This document shows, piece after piece, positions 14,357 to 23,151 of a stretch of 24,504 nucleotides of DNA. The position numbers and the translations under genes were made by a program. Each line of letters begins with the position of its first letter. The first letter of the stretch is position 1. The stretch is from an uncultured Paraprevotella sp. (lineage in GTDB: Bacteria; Bacteroidota; Bacteroidia; Bacteroidales; Bacteroidaceae). The notes beneath the pieces are model-generated. The model did no database searches. It had not been told where the DNA came from and saw nothing but the letters and a program-made list of their open reading frames with translations. The stretch spans positions 1 through 24,504 of the forward strand of contig CAAGLP010000094.1 of NCBI GenBank assembly GCA_900770805.1, in the 5' to 3' direction.

Positions 14357-14690
14357 AGTGTCTTATGTAGGGTTTCCCGGCAGTACCGGTAATGGTGATA
14401 ACATCGAAGCGAACTTCTAAGTCAATGGCATTATAGCGCAGATAGGCATCTGCAGCAAGCACCAGCAAATGCATCTTCCTGCGGGTGACAGCATCCTCTG
14501 GTTTACCGTAAAAAGCATTGGCACGAGCCTTTACCTCAACGAACACCACGATATCGTCCTTGCTTGCCACAATGTCTATCTCCTTGTGACCGCTACGCCA
14601 GTTCCTGTCCAGGATGACATAACCTTTGCTTCGCAGGTAGTCTATGGCAATATCTTCACCCTGTGCTCCGAAATCGTTGTGATATGCCAT
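14322..14690 (-). CDS. YraN family nuclease-fold protein (UPF0102)
   Basis: 122-residue member of the YraN family, predicted to have the PD-(D/E)XK endonuclease-like fold related to Holliday-junction resolvases; the true role is not established. The core motifs are G-A-Q-G-E-D-I-A near the N-terminus, H-K-E-I-D-I-V-A (about 35-42) and V-F-V-E-V-K-A-R (about 49-56), which supply the acidic residues and Lys of the fold. It starts 5 bases after the deaminase stop and overlaps birA at its 3' end, indicating translational coupling within the operon. Confidence 0.93.
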   Translation of the reverse strand: MAYHNDFGAQGEDIAIDYLRSKGYVILDRNWRSGHKEIDIVASKDDIVVFVEVKARANAFYGKPEDAVTRRKMHLLVLAADAYLRYNAIDLEVRFDVITITGTAGKPYIRHYERAFRPGIGI

Positions 14691-14695
14691 GGGCC

Positions 14696-15127
14696 TTAAC
14701 GCTTATGCTGAAAGAAGGTTTTCATCAGAGTAGCACACTCATCCTCCAACACTCCCGACACGACCTCGCATCTGGGATGCAGTGCCTGAGGAGCGAAGCG
14801 ACGGAAACCACGTTTTTCGTCGGCAGCACCATACACCACACGTGGTATCTGACTCCACCCAAGAGCACCAGCACACATGATACATGGCTCTACGGTGACA
14901 TACAGGGTACAGTCAGTCAAATACTTGCCTCCAAGATATTCGGTAGCAGCAGTAATGGCCTGCATCTCGGCATGGGCTGTAACATCATGCAGACGCTCGG
15001 TAAGGTTGTGGCCACGGGCAATCACCTGCCCTCGGCACACTATTACAGCACCAATGGGCACCTCACCTTCAGAAAACGCCTTGTGCGCCTCCTGAAGTGC
15101 CTGCTTCATGTATTGCTCATCACTCAT
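14696..15127 (-). CDS. tadA: tRNA-specific adenosine-34 deaminase type nucleoside deaminase
   Basis: 143-residue zinc deaminase; TadA converts A34 to inosine in tRNA-Arg(ACG). The zinc site and catalytic Glu are H52-A-E54 (TAHAEMQAI) and P-C82-I-M-C85. Upstream is EVPIGAVIV and downstream VVYGAADEKRGF. Length and motifs fit TadA, although the C-terminal region lacks the typical FF-x-x-R-R and ends TLMKTFFQHKR. A guanine-deaminase-like activity cannot be fully excluded. Its ATG overlaps the stop of the preceding small acidic gene (ATGA at 15124-15127). Confidence 0.88.
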   Translation of the reverse strand: MSDEQYMKQALQEAHKAFSEGEVPIGAVIVCRGQVIARGHNLTERLHDVTAHAEMQAITAATEYLGGKYLTDCTLYVTVEPCIMCAGALGWSQIPRVVYGAADEKRGFRRFAPQALHPRCEVVSGVLEDECATLMKTFFQHKR

Positions 15128-15441
15128 TCCTGTGTTTCCCAGAACTCCAGCTGTCCATCCACAATCCAGCGGACATCCTCAGCATCGAAGGTACCGATCT
15201 TCTCCTTCTTGGCCTGCTTGGCCATAAAGATAGCAGCCTCCTCAATGTCTATCTCGGCTTCCTCGTCCTCATTGTCCATGAGACCTGATGTCTCGCAATA
15301 CTCGGCAAAGGCATCCAGGAAATAATACAGATCATCCTCGGTAAACTTCTCCTTTATCTCCTGAGGCAGATAGCCCTGAATGAAGGCAACTGTCTGACGG
15401 TCTTCTTCTGCAAAGAGCAGTTCTTCATTGAATTCGCTCAT
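15124..15441 (-). CDS. Small acidic conserved-looking protein of unknown function
   Basis: 105 residues, no signal peptide or membrane segment, strongly acidic (for example NEDEEAEIDIEEAAIF) with many aromatic residues (DLYYFLDAFAEY, VRWIVDGQLEFWE). It is predicted helical, cytosolic and soluble. I do not recognise the family. It is almost certainly a real gene: it lies between trxA (52 bases away) and tadA, overlaps the tadA start by ATGA, and has codon usage like its neighbours. Its position suggests a housekeeping accessory role, but nothing in the sequence names one. Confidence 0.8.
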   Translation of the reverse strand: MSEFNEELLFAEEDRQTVAFIQGYLPQEIKEKFTEDDLYYFLDAFAEYCETSGLMDNEDEEAEIDIEEAAIFMAKQAKKEKIGTFDAEDVRWIVDGQLEFWETQE

Positions 15442-15493
15442 GATTGTCAGTCTGTGTGTATTGTTTGTCCTTAATCTATATAGGCTACAACGA

Positions 15494-15808
15494 TTAGAGG
15501 ATGCTCTTCAGTTTCTCCTCCAAAACAGCCTTTGTGCATGCACCCACCTGCTTGTCTACAACCTCACCGTTCTTAATGAACAGGATGGTGGGGATGTTGC
15601 GCACACCAAAACGCATGGGCAGTTCCTCGTCGTCCTCAATATCACACTTACCGATGATAGCCTGCTCTGCATATTCGTCAGCGAGCTGCTCTACCAGTGG
15701 AGCGACACGCTTGCAGGGACCACACCATGTTGCCCAAAAGTCCAATACTACGGGTTTGCCTGTTGCAACCAATTCTTCGAAATTAGCGCTGTTGATAACT
15801 TGTGCCAT
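15494..15808 (-). CDS. trxA: Thioredoxin
   Basis: 104-residue cytosolic dithiol reductant. The active site is W28-C29-G30-P31-C32, with the buried Asp23 (VLDFWA) and the cis-Pro loop RNIPTILF. Length is exactly that of a classical single-domain thioredoxin and there is no signal peptide, so it is the cytoplasmic reductant rather than an exported TlpA-type protein. It sits 34 bases after dnaE, probably in the same operon. Confidence 0.97.
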   Translation of the reverse strand: MAQVINSANFEELVATGKPVVLDFWATWCGPCKRVAPLVEQLADEYAEQAIIGKCDIEDDEELPMRFGVRNIPTILFIKNGEVVDKQVGACTKAVLEEKLKSIL

Positions 15809-15842
15809 AATAACAATGTTTTAGCGTTATACTTATAATCAT

Positions 15843-18800
15843 TTAATCGTTTACTGTGTATTCTATGCCTTCATGCGTCTGCAGGAAGTCCATGAGTTGA
15901 CGTGTGGCTCGGACCTTGAGCTCCGCCGGTTTCATTGCCAATGTAGTGCCGTCGCTGTTGCGGAAGACTATCTCCACAGACACATTGCCAGACTCCTTTG
16001 TCAGTATATCACCCAATTGCATTACCATATCGTCGGTAAGCAGCTCCACATTCAAGTGGATAGTAATCTTCTGTATAAGGTTGTCCTTGACATCACCAAG
16101 GTATTGTATGTCACCTATGCTCAGTTGAACACGAGTAGCATCATAGCGACCGGGCTGCACCTGACCAGTTATATATAAGGTACTGCCCACCATCATGTAG
16201 CCTCCCCACTTGGGCCAATCCTGACCGAACAACGCTATCTCGCCCTGTCCACTGTAATCCTCTATAGTCACGATGCCATAACCTGAACCTCGTTTGCTGA
16301 TACCAGTCTTTACGTTGGTGACAATACCACCAAGCGAGAAATCACAATCGACAAATTCAGAGGGATCTTCCAAATCGGTGGCATGCATGGTACATATATC
16401 GCGCAATATCACCGCATATTCATCCAAAGGATGACCGGAAAGATATATGCCTACAAGGTCACGTTCCTTGTTCAAGCGCTCCAAAGTGCTCCATGATTCT
16501 GCGGGGTGAATAGGAGGAGTGCTTATCTCCACCATATCTGTACCAAACAGCGAGAACTGAGCCTCGGCCATACTCTGCTGATAACTGCTGCCATAGCGCG
16601 TCAGAGTATCCAGGAAAATCTCACCCTTGGCATTCTGTCCAAAGAACTGTTCGCGCCTAATCTGGTCACTGAAGGCATCAAAGGCACCGCTAAGCGCAAG
16701 ACATTCCATACCACTTCGCTTTACAGACGACATGGGTATTCGCTGGACAAAATCAAACAGGTCCTTATAGGGTCCGTTCTTCTCCCTTTCATTCACTATA
16801 GCCTCTGCCGCCGATTCGCCCAAACCCTTGATAGCCATCAGGCCGAAACGTATCTGTGATTTGGAGTTCACACCGAAGTTGGCATGAGATTCGTTCACAT
16901 CAGGTCCCAAAACCTCAATCTTCAGTGCACGACACTCGTCCAGTAGTTTGGTTATTTCCTTGATATCGTCCTTACGGCGTGTAAGCAACGCTGCCATGAA
17001 CTCGGCAGGATAATGCGCTTTGAGATAGGCTGTCTGGTATGCCACCCAGGAGTAACAGGCTGCATGAGACTTGTTGAAAGCATAAGATGCAAACTTCTCC
17101 CAGTCACCCCATATCTTTTCCAATATCTTCGGATCATGACCGTTACGCACACCGCCCTCGATAAACTTGGGCTTCATGGCATCTACGATGTCCTTCTTCT
17201 TCTTACCCATCGCCTTACGGAGGGCATCGCTCTCGCCTCGGGTGAAGTCGGCCAACAAGCGACTCAGCAGCATGACCTGCTCCTGATACACTGTGATGCC
17301 ATAAGTATCCTTCAAGTACTTCTCCATAATGGGGATGTCGTACTTGATTTCCTCCTGACCATTCTTTCTGGCAATAAAGGACGGGATATAATCCATAGGA
17401 CCAGGACGATACAGAGCATTCATGGCAATAAGATCCTCGAACACCGTGGGACGGAGTTCCTTGAGATACTTCTGCATACCTGCCGACTCGAACTGGAACG
17501 TACCGATAGTACGACCTTCCTGATAGAGCTTGTATGTCAGTTCATCGTCTATGGGGAGCGAATCCGGGTCTATTTCTACACCATGTGCTTCCTTAATCAC
17601 ACGGCAGGCCTCCTTCATCTCGGACAGGGGCTTCAGGCCAAGGAAGTCCATCTTGATCAGGCCGGGAGATTCAATCACATGACCATCATACTGCGTAACG
17701 GCGGTCTTCTGTCCAGGGAAATCCGGATCGTCGGCTGTGCTGACAGGAACGTGCTCTGATATAGGGTCGCGACAGATGATGAAGCCACAGGCATGAATAC
17801 CCGTACCTCTGATATTTCCCTCCAGCATACGGGCATATTTGATGGTGTTAGAAAGCACCGGATCGGGGCTTGCCTCTGCCTGCTGTAGTTCTACGGTACA
17901 TTTGATGGCATTGCTTAGATTCATTTTCAGATCCTTGCCATCCAAACTGAGTCTATCGGGTATGGCCTTACACAGGGCATTGGCCTTATCCAATGGCAGT
18001 TTCTCTATTCGCGCCACGTCCTTCAGACTATTCTTAGTGGCCATGGTGGAGTACGTGATGATGTGGGCGCAATTCTCCTTGCCATATTTGTCCATAACCC
18101 ATTGAAGGACTCGGCCACGACCATCATCATCAAAGTCGGTATCTATATCGGGCAAAGATATACGATCGGGATTGAGGAAACGTTCGAACAGCAGGTCATA
18201 CTTCATGGGATCCAGACGGGTGATACCCAGACAATATGCCACCACGCTACCGGCTGCAGAACCACGACCGGGGCCAACCCATACGCCAAGTTCGTTGCGT
18301 GCCGAGTTGATGAAGTCCTGCACGATAAGGAAGTAGCCTGGGAAACCCATCGTCTTCATTATATGCAGTTCAAAACGTATACGGTCGTCAACGTCCTTGG
18401 ACAAATCCTCGCCATATAACTTCCTTGCACCCTCGTATGCGAGATAGGCAAGGTAGTCGGCTTCAAACTTTATACGATATAGTTTATCCGGCCCGCCCAA
18501 TTTGGCAATCTTCTTCTCGCCCTCCTCGCGCGACATCTGATTCTCTCCGTTCTCGTCGGAAGTAAACTCCTTGAAGAGATCTTCCGGAGTGAAGCGCTCA
18601 CGCCACTGCTCCTCTGTACCGAAGTCTTCGGGAATGGGGAAGAATGGCATAATGGGATTGGAGTCCAGATTGCAGGTCTCCACCTTATCCAAAATCTCTG
18701 CCGTATTGGCAAGCGCCTCGGGGACATCCGAAAAGACTTCGTTCATCTCCTCACGGGTCTTGAACCACTCTTGCTTGGTGTAAAGCATACGAGTGGGGTC

Positions 18801-19559
18801 GTTCAGGTCCTTGTTGGTAGACAAGCACAACAGATGATCGTGAGCCTCGGCGTTGTCCTCGTCGACAAAATGGACATCGTTCGTAGCAATCACCTTTACA
18901 TCATGCTTCTTGGCCAGTTCCAGAATTACCTTATTGACTTTCTGCTGCAACTCGAAGACCTCGCGATTTGCTCTTTGGCGAGGATCACGAACCTGATGAC
19001 GCTGCACTTCCAGATAATAGTCATCACCCCAAATGCCCTTGAACCAAAGTATCGCCTCTTCTGCGGCTGCCATATCTCCGGACATTATCTTCTTTGGTAT
19101 CTCGCCACCCAAACAGGCAGAAGCAATAATAAGCCCCTCATGAAACTGTTCGAGGTCCTTGTGGTCGGTACGTGGACGCATATAGTAACCATCCACCCAG
19201 GAACGGCTGACCAACCTCACCAAATTGCGATAGCCCGTCTCGTTCTTTGCAAGCACCACCAGATGCCAACCGCTCTGGTCCTGCTTAATCTCACGCAGAG
19301 CCTTATCGCCACGACGTGCCACATACATCTCACATCCGAAAATAGGTTTGAACGGCTCCAGGCCTTCTTTCTTACGCTTACCGTTTACCTTCGCGCAATA
19401 GTCGAAAAAATCCTTTATGCCGAACATATTGCCGTGATCCGTAACAGCCATTCCCCTCATCCCGTCGGATATGGCTTTATCCACGAGACGAGAGATGCTG
19501 GCCTGTCCGTCCAGCAATGAATATTGTGTATGAACATGAAGATGTACGAAATCCTCCAT
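15843..19559 (-). CDS. dnaE: DNA polymerase III alpha subunit
   Basis: 1238-residue replicative polymerase. Order: PHP domain (1-285, HVHTQYSLLDG), a linker with an acidic insertion (about 310-355), palm/thumb with GPGRGSAAGSVVAY (429-442) and the catalytic P-D-I-D-T-D-F (D471, D473), fingers, helix-hairpin-helix region, OB fold (about 1035-1110) and a C-terminal domain. No 3'-5' DEDD exonuclease domain is fused in, so this is DnaE, not PolC. The PHP metal ligands appear complete: H8, H10, D17, H42, E77, H99, C149, D228, H230. It leads the operon running to pyrH and diverges from psd. Confidence 0.99.
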   Translation of the reverse strand: MEDFVHLHVHTQYSLLDGQASISRLVDKAISDGMRGMAVTDHGNMFGIKDFFDYCAKVNGKRKKEGLEPFKPIFGCEMYVARRGDKALREIKQDQSGWHLVVLAKNETGYRNLVRLVSRSWVDGYYMRPRTDHKDLEQFHEGLIIASACLGGEIPKKIMSGDMAAAEEAILWFKGIWGDDYYLEVQRHQVRDPRQRANREVFELQQKVNKVILELAKKHDVKVIATNDVHFVDEDNAEAHDHLLCLSTNKDLNDPTRMLYTKQEWFKTREEMNEVFSDVPEALANTAEILDKVETCNLDSNPIMPFFPIPEDFGTEEQWRERFTPEDLFKEFTSDENGENQMSREEGEKKIAKLGGPDKLYRIKFEADYLAYLAYEGARKLYGEDLSKDVDDRIRFELHIMKTMGFPGYFLIVQDFINSARNELGVWVGPGRGSAAGSVVAYCLGITRLDPMKYDLLFERFLNPDRISLPDIDTDFDDDGRGRVLQWVMDKYGKENCAHIITYSTMATKNSLKDVARIEKLPLDKANALCKAIPDRLSLDGKDLKMNLSNAIKCTVELQQAEASPDPVLSNTIKYARMLEGNIRGTGIHACGFIICRDPISEHVPVSTADDPDFPGQKTAVTQYDGHVIESPGLIKMDFLGLKPLSEMKEACRVIKEAHGVEIDPDSLPIDDELTYKLYQEGRTIGTFQFESAGMQKYLKELRPTVFEDLIAMNALYRPGPMDYIPSFIARKNGQEEIKYDIPIMEKYLKDTYGITVYQEQVMLLSRLLADFTRGESDALRKAMGKKKKDIVDAMKPKFIEGGVRNGHDPKILEKIWGDWEKFASYAFNKSHAACYSWVAYQTAYLKAHYPAEFMAALLTRRKDDIKEITKLLDECRALKIEVLGPDVNESHANFGVNSKSQIRFGLMAIKGLGESAAEAIVNEREKNGPYKDLFDFVQRIPMSSVKRSGMECLALSGAFDAFSDQIRREQFFGQNAKGEIFLDTLTRYGSSYQQSMAEAQFSLFGTDMVEISTPPIHPAESWSTLERLNKERDLVGIYLSGHPLDEYAVILRDICTMHATDLEDPSEFVDCDFSLGGIVTNVKTGISKRGSGYGIVTIEDYSGQGEIALFGQDWPKWGGYMMVGSTLYITGQVQPGRYDATRVQLSIGDIQYLGDVKDNLIQKITIHLNVELLTDDMVMQLGDILTKESGNVSVEIVFRNSDGTTLAMKPAELKVRATRQLMDFLQTHEGIEYTVND

Positions 19560-19705
19560 TTGTCCGATGCTTTATCCGATAGTCAATGTTTAATTTACGG
19601 CATAAAGATATAGCAAATTCCATTAGCCTCCTTGAGACAGACATGTTTTTTACATGTTTTTATCAAAAAAACAGCATTGCGCTGCCTTTTATTCACATAA
19701 ATTTG

Positions 19706-19713
19706 TATCTTTG
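19706..19713 (+). promoter_or_regulatory. -7 box for the psd-pssA-tsaE operon
   Basis: TATCTTTG matches TAnnTTTG, 19 bases before the psd ATG at 19733, leaving a leader of roughly a dozen bases. The -33 region is T-rich (CTTTTATT) without an exact TTTG. Confidence 0.65.
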
Positions 19714-19732
19714 TATGTAAAATTTTTGAATA

Positions 19733-20431
19733 ATGGGCAAAAGACTCCGCAAACTTAAGAAAATTCGATTGCACCACGAAGGAACCTCTACATTGATTTT
19801 GGGCTTCATCGTATATGCAATTCTAAATGCACTGGTTTATTATTGGGCAGGCTCATGCTGTCCCATGGCAAGTTATATCTTCTTCGGAATAACCACAATA
19901 ATATATCTCGTAGTGGTTAATTTCTTCCGTTGCCCCATCAGGCATTACGAGGAATCGGACACAGAAGGACTGATTATCGCTCCTGCAGACGGAAAGATAG
20001 TAGTCATCGAGGAGGTGGAAGAGAATGAATACTTCCACGACCGCCGATTGATGGTAAGTATTTTCATGAGTTTGTTCAACGTACATGCCAATTGGGTTCC
20101 ATGCGACGGCAAGGTAAAGCTGGTACGCCATCACGATGGTCGTTTCAAGGCTGCCTGGTTGCCCAAGGCCAGCACAGAAAACGAGCGTAGCACCGTAGTC
20201 ATTGAATCGTCCACCGGCCAGGAGATTCTTGTGAGACAGGTTGCCGGCGCTATGGCAAGACGCATTGTCACCTACCTTCAGGAAGGCGAAGAATGCGAGA
20301 TAGACGAGCACATGGGCTTTATCAAGTTTGGTAGCCGTGTGGATATATATCTTCCCATTGGAACCAAGGTCAACGTAGAACTAGGCCAACGCACAACAGG
20401 TAACGAAACCATTATCGCCAGATTGTCATAA
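19733..20431 (+). CDS. psd: Phosphatidylserine decarboxylase proenzyme (short, archaeal-type)
   Basis: 232-residue enzyme that decarboxylates phosphatidylserine to phosphatidylethanolamine at the inner membrane. It has two N-terminal membrane segments (about 19-38 and 45-65), then IAPADGKIV with Asp85, FNVHANW with His118, and the self-cleavage site F-G-S at G200-S201, where the Ser becomes the pyruvoyl group of the small alpha chain. The short length fits the PSD-A class rather than the longer E. coli type. Its stop overlaps the pssA start (TAATG, sharing one base), so the two PE-synthesis genes are coupled. Confidence 0.97.
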   Translation: MGKRLRKLKKIRLHHEGTSTLILGFIVYAILNALVYYWAGSCCPMASYIFFGITTIIYLVVVNFFRCPIRHYEESDTEGLIIAPADGKIVVIEEVEENEYFHDRRLMVSIFMSLFNVHANWVPCDGKVKLVRHHDGRFKAAWLPKASTENERSTVVIESSTGQEILVRQVAGAMARRIVTYLQEGEECEIDEHMGFIKFGSRVDIYLPIGTKVNVELGQRTTGNETIIARLS

Positions 20432-21150
20432 TGAAAAAACATATCCCCAATATCATTACCTGCTGCAATCTAATATGTGGCTGCATTGCCGTGGGAGCAG
20501 CATTCCAGACACCGGTCCCTGTAAATTATTTCTGGGCTATCGTATTCATTCTTTTGGGTGCCATCTTTGATTTCTTTGACGGAATGGTGGCCAGAGCATT
20601 GGGAGTATCTTCACCCATTGGCAGGGAGTTGGACTCTTTGGCTGATGTTGTGACATTCGGTGTTGCTCCCAGCGCCATGTTGTTCAGCCTGTTCCGCGAA
20701 GTACAATATCCCGAAATCATGGAACCTATGCGCGGTATCATGCCGTACACAGCATTCATCATGGCTGCCTTTTCTGCCTTGAGACTGGCCAAGTTTAATA
20801 TCGACACCAGACAGACAACATCCTTTATCGGCTTGCCCACACCAGCCAACGCCTTGTTCTGGGGCAGTCTCATTGTAGGTCAGCACGCCTTTTTGGTAAG
20901 CGGCAAATTCAATGCTATATTTTTATTCCTTTTCATGATGCTTTTCTGCTTCCTGTTGGTTGCTGAACTTCCTTTGTTCGCATTGAAGTTCAAAAATCTT
21001 TCATGGGCAGACAACAAGATAAAGTATCTGTTCCTATTGGGCTGCATACCCTGCTTCCTGTTGGAAGAAAGTTGTTTTGCAGGCATAATCCTTTGGTATG
21101 TGATTCTTTCTATCGCATCCTCGGTTATAGACTCAGGTAAAAAAGCATGA
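20431..21150 (+). CDS. pssA: CDP-diacylglycerol--serine O-phosphatidyltransferase
   Basis: 239-residue integral membrane enzyme making phosphatidylserine from CDP-diacylglycerol and serine, the substrate for the psd product encoded just upstream. The CDP-alcohol phosphatidyltransferase motif is complete: D50-G51-x2-A54-R55-x8-G64-x3-D68-x3-D72. There are about six to eight hydrophobic segments, including a C-terminal pair (IKYLFLLGCIPCFLL and GIILWYVILSIASSVI). The start shares one base with the psd stop and the stop overlaps tsaE by ATGA. It belongs to the membrane-bound PssA class rather than the E. coli phospholipase D-like class. Confidence 0.97.
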   Translation: MKKHIPNIITCCNLICGCIAVGAAFQTPVPVNYFWAIVFILLGAIFDFFDGMVARALGVSSPIGRELDSLADVVTFGVAPSAMLFSLFREVQYPEIMEPMRGIMPYTAFIMAAFSALRLAKFNIDTRQTTSFIGLPTPANALFWGSLIVGQHAFLVSGKFNAIFLFLFMMLFCFLLVAELPLFALKFKNLSWADNKIKYLFLLGCIPCFLLEESCFAGIILWYVILSIASSVIDSGKKA

Positions 21151-21560
21151 TTGAAATCTCCATCCCCTCGCTAGACAAGATTGCAGATGCGGCACAAGAG
21201 TTTGTGGCACAAATGGGCAACAGACGTGTTTTCGCATTCCATGGTGGCATGGGAGCCGGCAAAACCACATTCATAAAAGCCATTTGTCAGCATTTGGGAG
21301 TTAAGGATGCCGTCACAAGTCCCACATTCGCCATAGTCAACGAATACGGCTCAGACATAGGCCCTATCTATCATTTCGACTTTTACCGCATAAAGAACCT
21401 TGGCGAGGTCATGGATCTTGGATTTGAGGACTATGCCTATAGCGGCAACCTTTGTTTGATGGAATGGCCAGAACTTATTGAAGAGTTGCTTCCTGAAGAC
21501 ACCACCAACGTACACATTGCCGAAACAGAAAACGGCATGCGTATAGTGAGCATTGATTAA
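21147..21560 (+). CDS. tsaE: tRNA N6-threonylcarbamoyladenosine biosynthesis ATPase TsaE
   Basis: 137-residue ATPase that works with TsaB and TsaD to place threonylcarbamoyl on A37 of ANN-decoding tRNAs. It shows the Walker A G-G-M-G-A-G-K-T-T (33-41), the switch-like TSPTFAIVNEY (57-67), IYHFDFYRI (74-82) and the late Walker-B-like LCLMEWPELIEELLP. Length is typical. Its start overlaps the pssA stop (ATGA). The stop codon lies one base from the convergent porX stop and inside a small terminator-like palindrome. Confidence 0.96.
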   Translation: MIEISIPSLDKIADAAQEFVAQMGNRRVFAFHGGMGAGKTTFIKAICQHLGVKDAVTSPTFAIVNEYGSDIGPIYHFDFYRIKNLGEVMDLGFEDYAYSGNLCLMEWPELIEELLPEDTTNVHIAETENGMRIVSID

Positions 21561-21573
21561 ATCAACGCTTTTT
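21550..21573 (+). terminator. Possible terminator of the psd-pssA-tsaE operon, overlapping the tsaE stop
   Basis: GCATTGAT (21550-21557) pairs with ATCAACGC (21561-21568) with one A-C mismatch and a 3-base loop formed by the TAA stop, followed by TTTTT on the plus strand. The minus strand has no T-run, so it suits only plus-strand transcription. The stem is short, so confidence is moderate. Confidence 0.45.
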
Positions 21574-23127
21574 CCCCTGCAGCGAAATCAGCGGAACCAA
21601 CATTTCCTCCATACTGATACCTCCATGCTGGAAGGTGTCGCGATAATACTGAACGTAGTAGTTATAGTTGTTGGGATAGGCCAGGAAGTCCTGATTTTGA
21701 GCAAAGATATAGGCTGTACTGATATTGGGGGCAGGAAGACCCGCCTTTCGAGGGTCGCGTATTTCAAAAACTTCGCGTGTATTATAGCCAAGATTCTTGC
21801 CCAGTTTGTAGCGAAGATTGGTATTTGTGTTCTTGTCGCCTATCACCTTTACCGGATTATTCGAACGTACGGAACCATGGTCTGTGGTTAGGACAACACG
21901 GCAATCCATGGATGCCAGCGTACGGAACAGTTCAGACACGGCCGAATGGCGGAACCAACTTTGCGTGATACTGCGGTATGCTGCCTCACTATTTGCAAGC
22001 TCTCGTACCATACGGCTTTCCGTTCTGGCATGGCTGAGCATATCAATGAAATTCAGCACTACGATATTCAGATCGTTATGCATCAGGGTGGGCAATTGTT
22101 GAACGAACTTTTCAGCACCTACAGAATCATTGACCTTGTGATATGAGAAGCTGTTGCGACGACGGAAGCGTTCCAGCTGCGTCTGCACCATGGGGGATTC
22201 ATTAAGGTTCTTACCCTGCTCCGAGTCTTCATCTACCCACAGGTCAGGGAACATTGCCTCTATCTCTATGGGCATCAGACCTGAGAAGATTGCATTTCTT
22301 GCATACTGCGTGGCCGTAGGCAATATACTGCAATACATATTTTCTTCTATATTGAAGAGTCCGGCCATCTCGGGCTGAAGCATCTTCCACTGGTCCCAAC
22401 GGAAATTATCTATGACTATGAGGAAGACTTTATCCCCATTGTCCAGAGCTGGGAATATCTGAGTCTTGAAGATATCGGGGCTCATGAGCGGGCGAGTCTC
22501 ATCCTGTTCATGGTGCACCAGGGTCTCCATCCACTTCATGTAATTCTTGCGTACGAATTTTGAGAACTCGTTGTTTGCCTCACGCTTCTGCATGGCAAGC
22601 ATCTCCTTCATATCCCCAGCAACATCCTGCAACTCCAACTCCCATCGTACCAAAGTACGATACACATCCATCCAATCCTGCATGGTGAGCGAGTCGTTTA
22701 TCTGCATGCTCAGTCTGCCAAAATTCTGCTGGTATGCCGTCTGCGTAGCTTCGCTCACTATCTCACGGCTATGTATGTTCTTCTTCAGCGAAAGAAGAAT
22801 TTGGGTGGGATTTACGGGTTTTATCAGGTAGTCAGATATCTTTGCACCTATAGCCTGGTTCATAATATCCTCTTCCTCACTTTTGGTCACCATCACCACA
22901 GGAACCGTAGGATGCAGGTCCTTTACACGGGAGAGAGTTTCCAAACCACTCAGTCCTGGCATATTCTCGTCAAGAAGGATGAGATCATAGTTGACACTCT
23001 GGCACATGTCCAATGCATCATAGCCATTACTGGCAGTATCCACGTCATAGCCCTTCTTATTTAGGAAGAGTATGTGTGCCTTGAGCAGGTCTATCTCGTC
23101 ATCAACCCATAAAAGTCTGTATGCCAT
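21562..23127 (-). CDS. porX: PorX-type response regulator with PglZ phosphatase-fold domain (T9SS regulator)
   Basis: 521 residues. The N-terminal receiver domain (about 3-120) has acidic D9-D10, phospho-acceptor D53 (LLDENMPG), T81 and K103. A helical linker (about 120-220) follows, then an alkaline-phosphatase-superfamily PglZ domain with VIDNFRWDQW, the nucleophile-type TATQYAR, FIDMLSHAR and TTDHGSV, which provide the metal-binding Asp/His set. There is no DNA-binding domain. This architecture defines PorX, which with the histidine kinase PorY controls type IX secretion in Porphyromonas gingivalis and relatives and has nucleotide phosphodiesterase activity. It follows porW by 24 bases and is convergent with tsaE. 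The partner kinase gene is not in the window. Confidence 0.95.
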   Translation of the reverse strand: MAYRLLWVDDEIDLLKAHILFLNKKGYDVDTASNGYDALDMCQSVNYDLILLDENMPGLSGLETLSRVKDLHPTVPVVMVTKSEEEDIMNQAIGAKISDYLIKPVNPTQILLSLKKNIHSREIVSEATQTAYQQNFGRLSMQINDSLTMQDWMDVYRTLVRWELELQDVAGDMKEMLAMQKREANNEFSKFVRKNYMKWMETLVHHEQDETRPLMSPDIFKTQIFPALDNGDKVFLIVIDNFRWDQWKMLQPEMAGLFNIEENMYCSILPTATQYARNAIFSGLMPIEIEAMFPDLWVDEDSEQGKNLNESPMVQTQLERFRRRNSFSYHKVNDSVGAEKFVQQLPTLMHNDLNIVVLNFIDMLSHARTESRMVRELANSEAAYRSITQSWFRHSAVSELFRTLASMDCRVVLTTDHGSVRSNNPVKVIGDKNTNTNLRYKLGKNLGYNTREVFEIRDPRKAGLPAPNISTAYIFAQNQDFLAYPNNYNYYVQYYRDTFQHGGISMEEMLVPLISLQGKKR

Positions 23128-23151
23128 ATCTTTTTTCTGTGTGTTTAGTGT

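Noticed and set aside
19603..19610. TATCTTTA on the minus strand as the dnaE promoter
   Set aside because: The last base departs from TAnnTTTG and no TTTG lies at the proper distance; possible but too weak to list.
19641..19665. ACATGT-TTTTT-ACATGT palindrome/direct repeat between dnaE and psd as a terminator or operator
   Set aside because: ACATGT is self-complementary, the stem is only 6 bp and AT-rich, and no gene ends there on either strand.
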